A DNA stretch of 64,000 nt, taken from Hetaerina americana. Its lineage: Eukaryota; Arthropoda; Insecta; Odonata; Calopterygidae. The notes beneath the pieces are model-generated. The model searched no databases and had not been told where the DNA came from. It saw only the letters and a list, made by a program, of their open reading frames with translations. Each line of letters starts with the position of its first letter. Positions within the stretch are counted from its first letter, which is position 1. The position numbers were made by a program, and so were the translations under genes. Below, in pieces: positions 58,921 to 64,000 of the stretch. The stretch is from assembly GCA_022747635.1 (NCBI GenBank), contig JAKTNV010000003.1, positions 11,751,411 through 11,815,410 of the forward strand, read 5' to 3'.

Positions 58921-60427
58921 TATGGCCGAAGGAACCTTGCGTCCCTTGCTGCCAGCCACAACGGCGGGCCAAGACGGCTTAATCCAGCGATGCCATGATT
59001 CTTTTTCTCTTTTTGCCCATTCGTATTTAACGTGGCATCATCACAGTGATGGTCGCCTCACCGGGGTCAGACACATAGGCAGCCACCTCGCTGACAAACA
59101 GTCGCAGCGCGGGCTTACTTCCTCTCTGGTTCCTACCCTTCGAACTATCCAGTGGCCAGGATCAATCTACCTAGAGCAATTATCGTTTCACGCTGCAGTA
59201 AAGCTGTAGGGGTTGAAGGAACGCGCAGCCCCTTCCACAACGTCCAGGTTGCAGTCCATGGAAAGAATTTTCCAGAAAAATTACCCGGCAGTGGACATTG
59301 CGTGACGCGGCTCTTGAGGAGGTCGAGAAAATGTAATTTTGTCAAATGCCAAAGAGTACAAAAGGGCGTCGAATATTTTTTGTAATTCGTTGGGCAATGA
59401 TCATGTGTATTCAGAGTTTTCCTGCATGATTAATGATCACCTCCTAAAAACTGATAATGTAATTAAAAGAATGAATTGAAATAAATTTGTAAATGTGTGC
59501 AGGTGCAGGGTAACGCATGGAACGAATGATTTCAGTTCGAAAATGTGAAGAATCAAAAGAAGTCGGTGTTAGAAGAGGAAAATTAGACTGGAATTTATTT
59601 AACAATACTCCACGGAAGTGAAACGATCATAATTTTCCCTCGACTCAGCAGGAATCGAGAGAACGTCAATTAATTGAATTAACAGGGGAAGTTTCCGATG
59701 TCTGCCACCTTCACTGTACCTACACCACCGGTGAAAGATCAACTTGGGTTACAGGATGTAGAGGGGGTAGTTCTTAAGGGGAACAATTGAAACTCGCCAT
59801 CTCTCAAACGAAAGCGAGCATGAGATCACAAGCTGCAACGTACTGCCCGACGGACGGTTAACTTGACCGGAGCCATTCCCCGATCGGCACCCGAGAGGAG
59901 ATAAACTCGCTTCTCGAGAAGGGGAGAAGGGGGCGGGTGGCCGGCAGGTGGGTGCTGGACAGCGGGCACACACGGCAGACTGGGGCCAGGGAGGGGAGAG
60001 AGTTGGGTGAAGACTGCGGGAAAGGAATGGGGGGGGAGGGAGAGAAAAGAAGAGGGAGAGTTGGAAACATGAATGGAATGAGGGGGAGACGGAGGGATTA
60101 AAGCAGCGTTAGGGAGGCAGAGGGGGATGAGGGGTTTGAGGGTTTTATGAGTCGAGGTGGGTGGTCGGCGCTGGACAGATTCGGGAAGAATTCGGAGGGT
60201 GCAGACGACTATGGAGACCGCCGGGGCGGGAGCGTGCGGCGTGGGGTCCACGGTGCTTTACGTGGGTGGTATGCATACTACACTGTGGGCATTCACGTCT
60301 CGAGAGGAAAATACACAAGCCCTTTCCACATTTCTCTGGACATTATAACGCGGCCAATTCAGAGAGAAGCATCGGTTGAGGAGGAGGGATTCGGAAGATT
60401 CATCCAAAAGAAAAGTGATTAAGTCAC
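58921..60427. other. No gene seen; GC-rich block at 59870-60270
   Basis: The 95-codon frame at 58922-59209 and the 141-codon minus-strand frame at 59826-60251 have no motif. The second follows a CpG- and G-rich block that could be regulatory. Confidence 0.4.
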
Positions 60428-60454
60428 TGTAATCAACCCGAAAGTTGGTTTCAT
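60428..60454 (-). mobile_element. SINE family A 3'-end fragment
   Basis: CTGTAATCAACCCGAAAGTT followed by GGTTT matches the 3' terminus of the family A copies in the same orientation; the rest of the element is absent. Confidence 0.5.
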
Positions 60455-63400
60455 TACGAACTAATGGTTACATCTCTACTAGCTACGCTCCTTCATCCCT
60501 CGTATTCACCCGGTGGTAGATGTCTTTTCTCCCATCTCAGACTCGACCTCGTAAACCACCACACCATTCCACCCTCGTAATCATGTAAATAATTAATCAT
60601 TCAACTCATTTTTTAAAACTCGAGTGTTAACGTTTCCGCTTGGGCTGTCTTTTATTTTTCTCGCGGAGGCTCAGGGATTCTTCCTTCCCACACCCCTCAC
60701 GCGGCTGTTACTCATGAATGGCAAGGATATTTGTTTGACCGACCCCTGGTCCATGTGTTTCGTCACGTTCCGTATTTTGGGTCACGACCCACACGCAATT
60801 TATGTGCTTTCTGGTGCAATCGCCTCCCTGCTGATTTCGACGGTCCATGCGGATTTCTCCCCTTTTCTAAACGTTGCCAATGAGAAAACCCTAACGTCGG
60901 TCTATTGTGACTGGAGGGCTCACACATTTCAGCGTCCCAAAGAACGGTCTGCACGCTGTTCTCCAAACCTCTGTCCATGATACACTAACGCTAAGACCTA
61001 AGATACGCTGAAAACATACCGAAACCTTGAGGAATGGAATTCGAAAACAAGGCGTGGCTGGTATAAGATCGATCAAGGGCTGTCCATTTAACTACGGAAT
61101 GAAGTATGTTTCTTTAGATATCACAGAGATTTCTCGCTGATTACCTTCCTCCGCTGGTCTTCGTGATTTGCTCGAGAAAATTTTAAAAAATAACTCCCAA
61201 TTTCCGGTTGAATGGTTAAATTATGACCACCTCCGCGATTCCGCTGTATTTTCGCTTCTAAACTACTTCCCTTTGTTTCCTAAACATTGTTAAGAGCTCT
61301 GGTCGATTAAAATCTATGGGAGAGAGGGAAAAAGAGCGAATAAGTTTCCTAATTAATCATTATTTTCCACTACTCCTTTTATAAGGGTGATATTTTTTCT
61401 CATGATATACTTAGACGGTTGGAATGGCCGGGTTAACTTAATTATCATTAGTACATTTTCAATTTACGCGAAAATCTTTTAGATTGTGGCCATCCTCTCT
61501 CCTTTGGACGGTCATTATTATTATTATTATGTTAAATACTCTTGTCACGAATTCTCATTCGAGCCTCCGTTATAAACTGTCAAGGTGCCCCTATTTAATT
61601 AAACGGAATTGATTTCATCAATAACTAGGAGATCTTTACAACGTTTTATATTAATCTTAAATTTACGGCCCAATGAACGAATGTCCTATGTCACGGGTCG
61701 TCGTAAAATGGGATAAGATACTTTGAAGTCAATCACTCGCACGGGGACCTCGGTAAAAAAAATGAGTCAGTCAAGTGGTTCACGTCGCATGGGTGCCACG
61801 GTCGATATGTTTCATTTCTGTGGTCTTTTTGATGACGAAAAACAATTTTTACATACATATTTTTCTGAATACCGAACTATTAATTTAAATAAGCGATGCC
61901 GTGGCGCTTAAGAGAGCGGACATCAGCCCTCCAGACCTTACTCTTTTTCCTCCAGGAAAATTCAGTTACTGATTAATATGACTAGAAAAGTGGCCGGCTG
62001 GAATTCTCTCTGCTTGAGGGAGTCATTTAACAGCTTTTTCTTTAACGGCAGTGCCGCTAGGTTTTCAAATCGCTAGAACTGACAATAACATTTCAGCTTC
62101 TTTGAATACAAATACCAACATAAATGAGGATGGATATACTGTATCTAAGGTATGATCAACGGTTTGCAGTTGCCGAACGAGCTTCGGATTTATTTTGCAT
62201 CAAATGGGGTGGGTGCAGACGGAAAGATGCATAATAAGAAAAAAATCTAAGTAGAAGAATGATTCTGTTCCAGAAACGATCCCTGTAACGCGGAAAGAAT
62301 TTAGAGCAATTGAAATGCACCACAAGCAACTTAAATCGAAATATTTTTCATCGCCAACATATTAGTCGGTTGGGCACATTTATAAGAGTTCGGAGAATTA
62401 TTTCTGTATAGGATATTTTCTTCGACGAAAATTAGATGAAGTTAGAACAGTTATTGAAATACCACTCTGAGCCGTTTGTGAAAAAATTACCCGAAGTTTT
62501 ACGAAACCAACTGCTCTGGTGGCAATCCCCCGCCTAAAATCAAATTTCGGCGTTCAAATTGAAAAGATGCTTGAGCACCGACGACAAAAATTACATGAAA
62601 TTCCCTTTCCTTCGAGTTCATACATTCGATTATTAAATTCTACAGCGAAATTTTTTGCCAAGTTCGTAAACGGTTAGAAAATATCCTTGAAAAATAGTTC
62701 TAGGAGTTTAACAGTCTCCCAATTGGGTATCACAAGTGTGGTTAGGCTTGGTGTGCACAAATGAGGAGCAGAGGAAAGCTTGAACAAGCTTAATAATACG
62801 TGAAAAGGGGGAGTCGAGGCAACCATCACGTCACTTTTAAACGGCAGCGTGGAGACAACAACGCCCGACGATTTTTTTAATCCTTTGCTGAGTCGAACGT
62901 CGCTCAGCCCCCATACCCTGGAGCTATCGAGTCTCCTGCTGCCCCTTTAAAACGGTACACGGGTGAAATGGAGGAAGCAATTGATCCTAACATGGAAATC
63001 CGTAATGTTATAAAAGCGAATGGAGTCCACGCGGGAGAGCCTGCCTTGTTATAGAGGAGGCCAGTCGTATAAATAGTTGCGGTTCCTTTTTATTCCCTTT
63101 TTTCTTACAACAAAATTACTAATTTATTAATTGAATCAACCCTTGTTTTGAATTAAATCTTCCTCCAGCATGCATGCAGATTTTCTCGTTATTGATACAT
63201 TTTTACTTAATATTATTCCCCTTCCTCTCCCAAATTCTCCCTCATCACTTACTCTTACCACCTGGCGCTTGCACCCCCTGCCACATACCTTTTTGGTTGA
63301 TCGCGGGGTACTCATGTCGATGAAAGCTGACACCAGAGAAAATTTTGATGGTCTTCAACGTCATACTTCCGCGAACCCCAGGGTCTACTCCAGGTATCTA

Positions 63401-64000
63401 CTGAATGAATCCACGGGGCAATAATAAAAAACTAGCATATTCCCGTTTCATCCACATTCCATCATCGTCTTCGTTCTAATCTCCTTTACAAAAAGGGGCT
63501 CGTCAGATTTCTGCAAGCCCGAGTCTCTGGTCAAACCTAACAGCTTCCGGCTTTCACCCTCCGCTAATGAGGCTGCAATGTCAGCTTGAAGGGTGGTAAT
63601 CATCCGACACTTTTGCATCAGAGAACAAATTTTTAACATTTCGTGGAAGATATGCGCTGAAGATACAGCCCAATGCAGCAGAGTTATAGCAAATTTCATA
63701 CTATCTCCATTGCGCATCTGCACGTCGCACATTGCTGCAAAAACTTGCGGTCTATATCATGCTTCTCGAATAGCATTCGAGATGCACGGGAATAAATTCC
63801 TCAGCGATATGGAGCCGCGACATGTGCAAGAGACGGTTCGATACGGGGGGGAAGGACTCTGGCGCACCATTCTTCACGATGAAACTGGTGATGAGGATGC
63901 TGAGTGAATTCCAGAGACGGAAGTTGACAACGCTCCAGCAAAACAAGACCCATCAACGGAAGCAAAGGGTACCGCGGCAATTGATGATGCCCTTCGACGG
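60455..64000. other. No gene seen
   Basis: Holds a short (TTA)n tract at 61513-61530. The 118-codon plus-strand frame at 60624-60980 starts with a hydrophobic stretch, and the 104-codon frame at 63593-63907 is open, but neither has recognisable motifs or splice support. Confidence 0.45.

Noticed and set aside
60624..60980. 118-codon ORF with a hydrophobic N-terminus
   Set aside because: Looks like a signal peptide at first glance, but no domain, cysteine pattern or splice site follows; the frame is probably chance.
63593..63907. 104-codon ORF near the window end
   Set aside because: Considered as a transposase fragment, but no catalytic or DNA-binding motif could be identified in any frame.

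Overview
The window is nuclear DNA from a large, repeat-rich animal genome, most likely an arthropod. The evidence is spliced exons with consensus splice sites, long AT-rich introns, tRNA-derived SINEs, degenerate non-LTR retrotransposons whose reverse transcriptases resemble arthropod RTE-like and CR1/L2-like elements, a mariner transposon and several Penelope-like elements (PLEs). I see no operon, CRISPR array, rRNA, bacterial gene or virus. The exact taxon cannot be read from the sequence.

Region 1-9.1 kb is the 3' half of one minus-strand host gene. Three exons (6761-6949, 4346-4585, 1556-1706) join in frame with matching intron phases. They encode an eight-cysteine furin-like module, then a single transmembrane segment, then a cytoplasmic tail. 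A small terminal exon at 19-70 also fits in phase. Upstream exons (signal peptide, rest of the ectodomain) must lie at higher coordinates, possibly beyond the window. This stretch is strikingly poor in CpG.

Region 9.1-31.4 kb is mostly transposon debris. It holds several minus- and plus-strand LINE fragments, including a CR1/L2-like LINE nested inside an RTE-like LINE at 11906-12510. It also holds two copies of a tRNA-derived SINE, a long TA/TG microsatellite, and a compact PLE terminal-repeat array at 28700-29061 bounded by a 14-bp target-site duplication. Several GC- and CpG-rich blocks lie between them.

Region 31.4-64 kb has low coding potential. It carries SINE-like relics, a 70-bp tandem duplication, a head-to-head tRNA-like pair (42.05-42.24 kb), a foldback repeat of tRNA-like units (44.77-45.68 kb), a PLE with a GIY-YIG endonuclease segment and inverted terminal repeats (47.93-48.78 kb), an almost perfect 198-bp PLE-type palindrome (48.85-49.05 kb), an internally deleted mariner (49055-49611), two more SINE copies and another decayed LINE (57.6-58.9 kb).

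The most interesting signal is that all four PLE-related loci are foldbacks. Their arms carry CTGANGA ... GAAA(C)-type blocks separated by a short hairpin, the layout of the hammerhead ribozyme half-motifs known in PLE terminal repeats. One of them sits in a host intron just upstream of a splice acceptor. All calls come from reading the sequence; no database search was possible.
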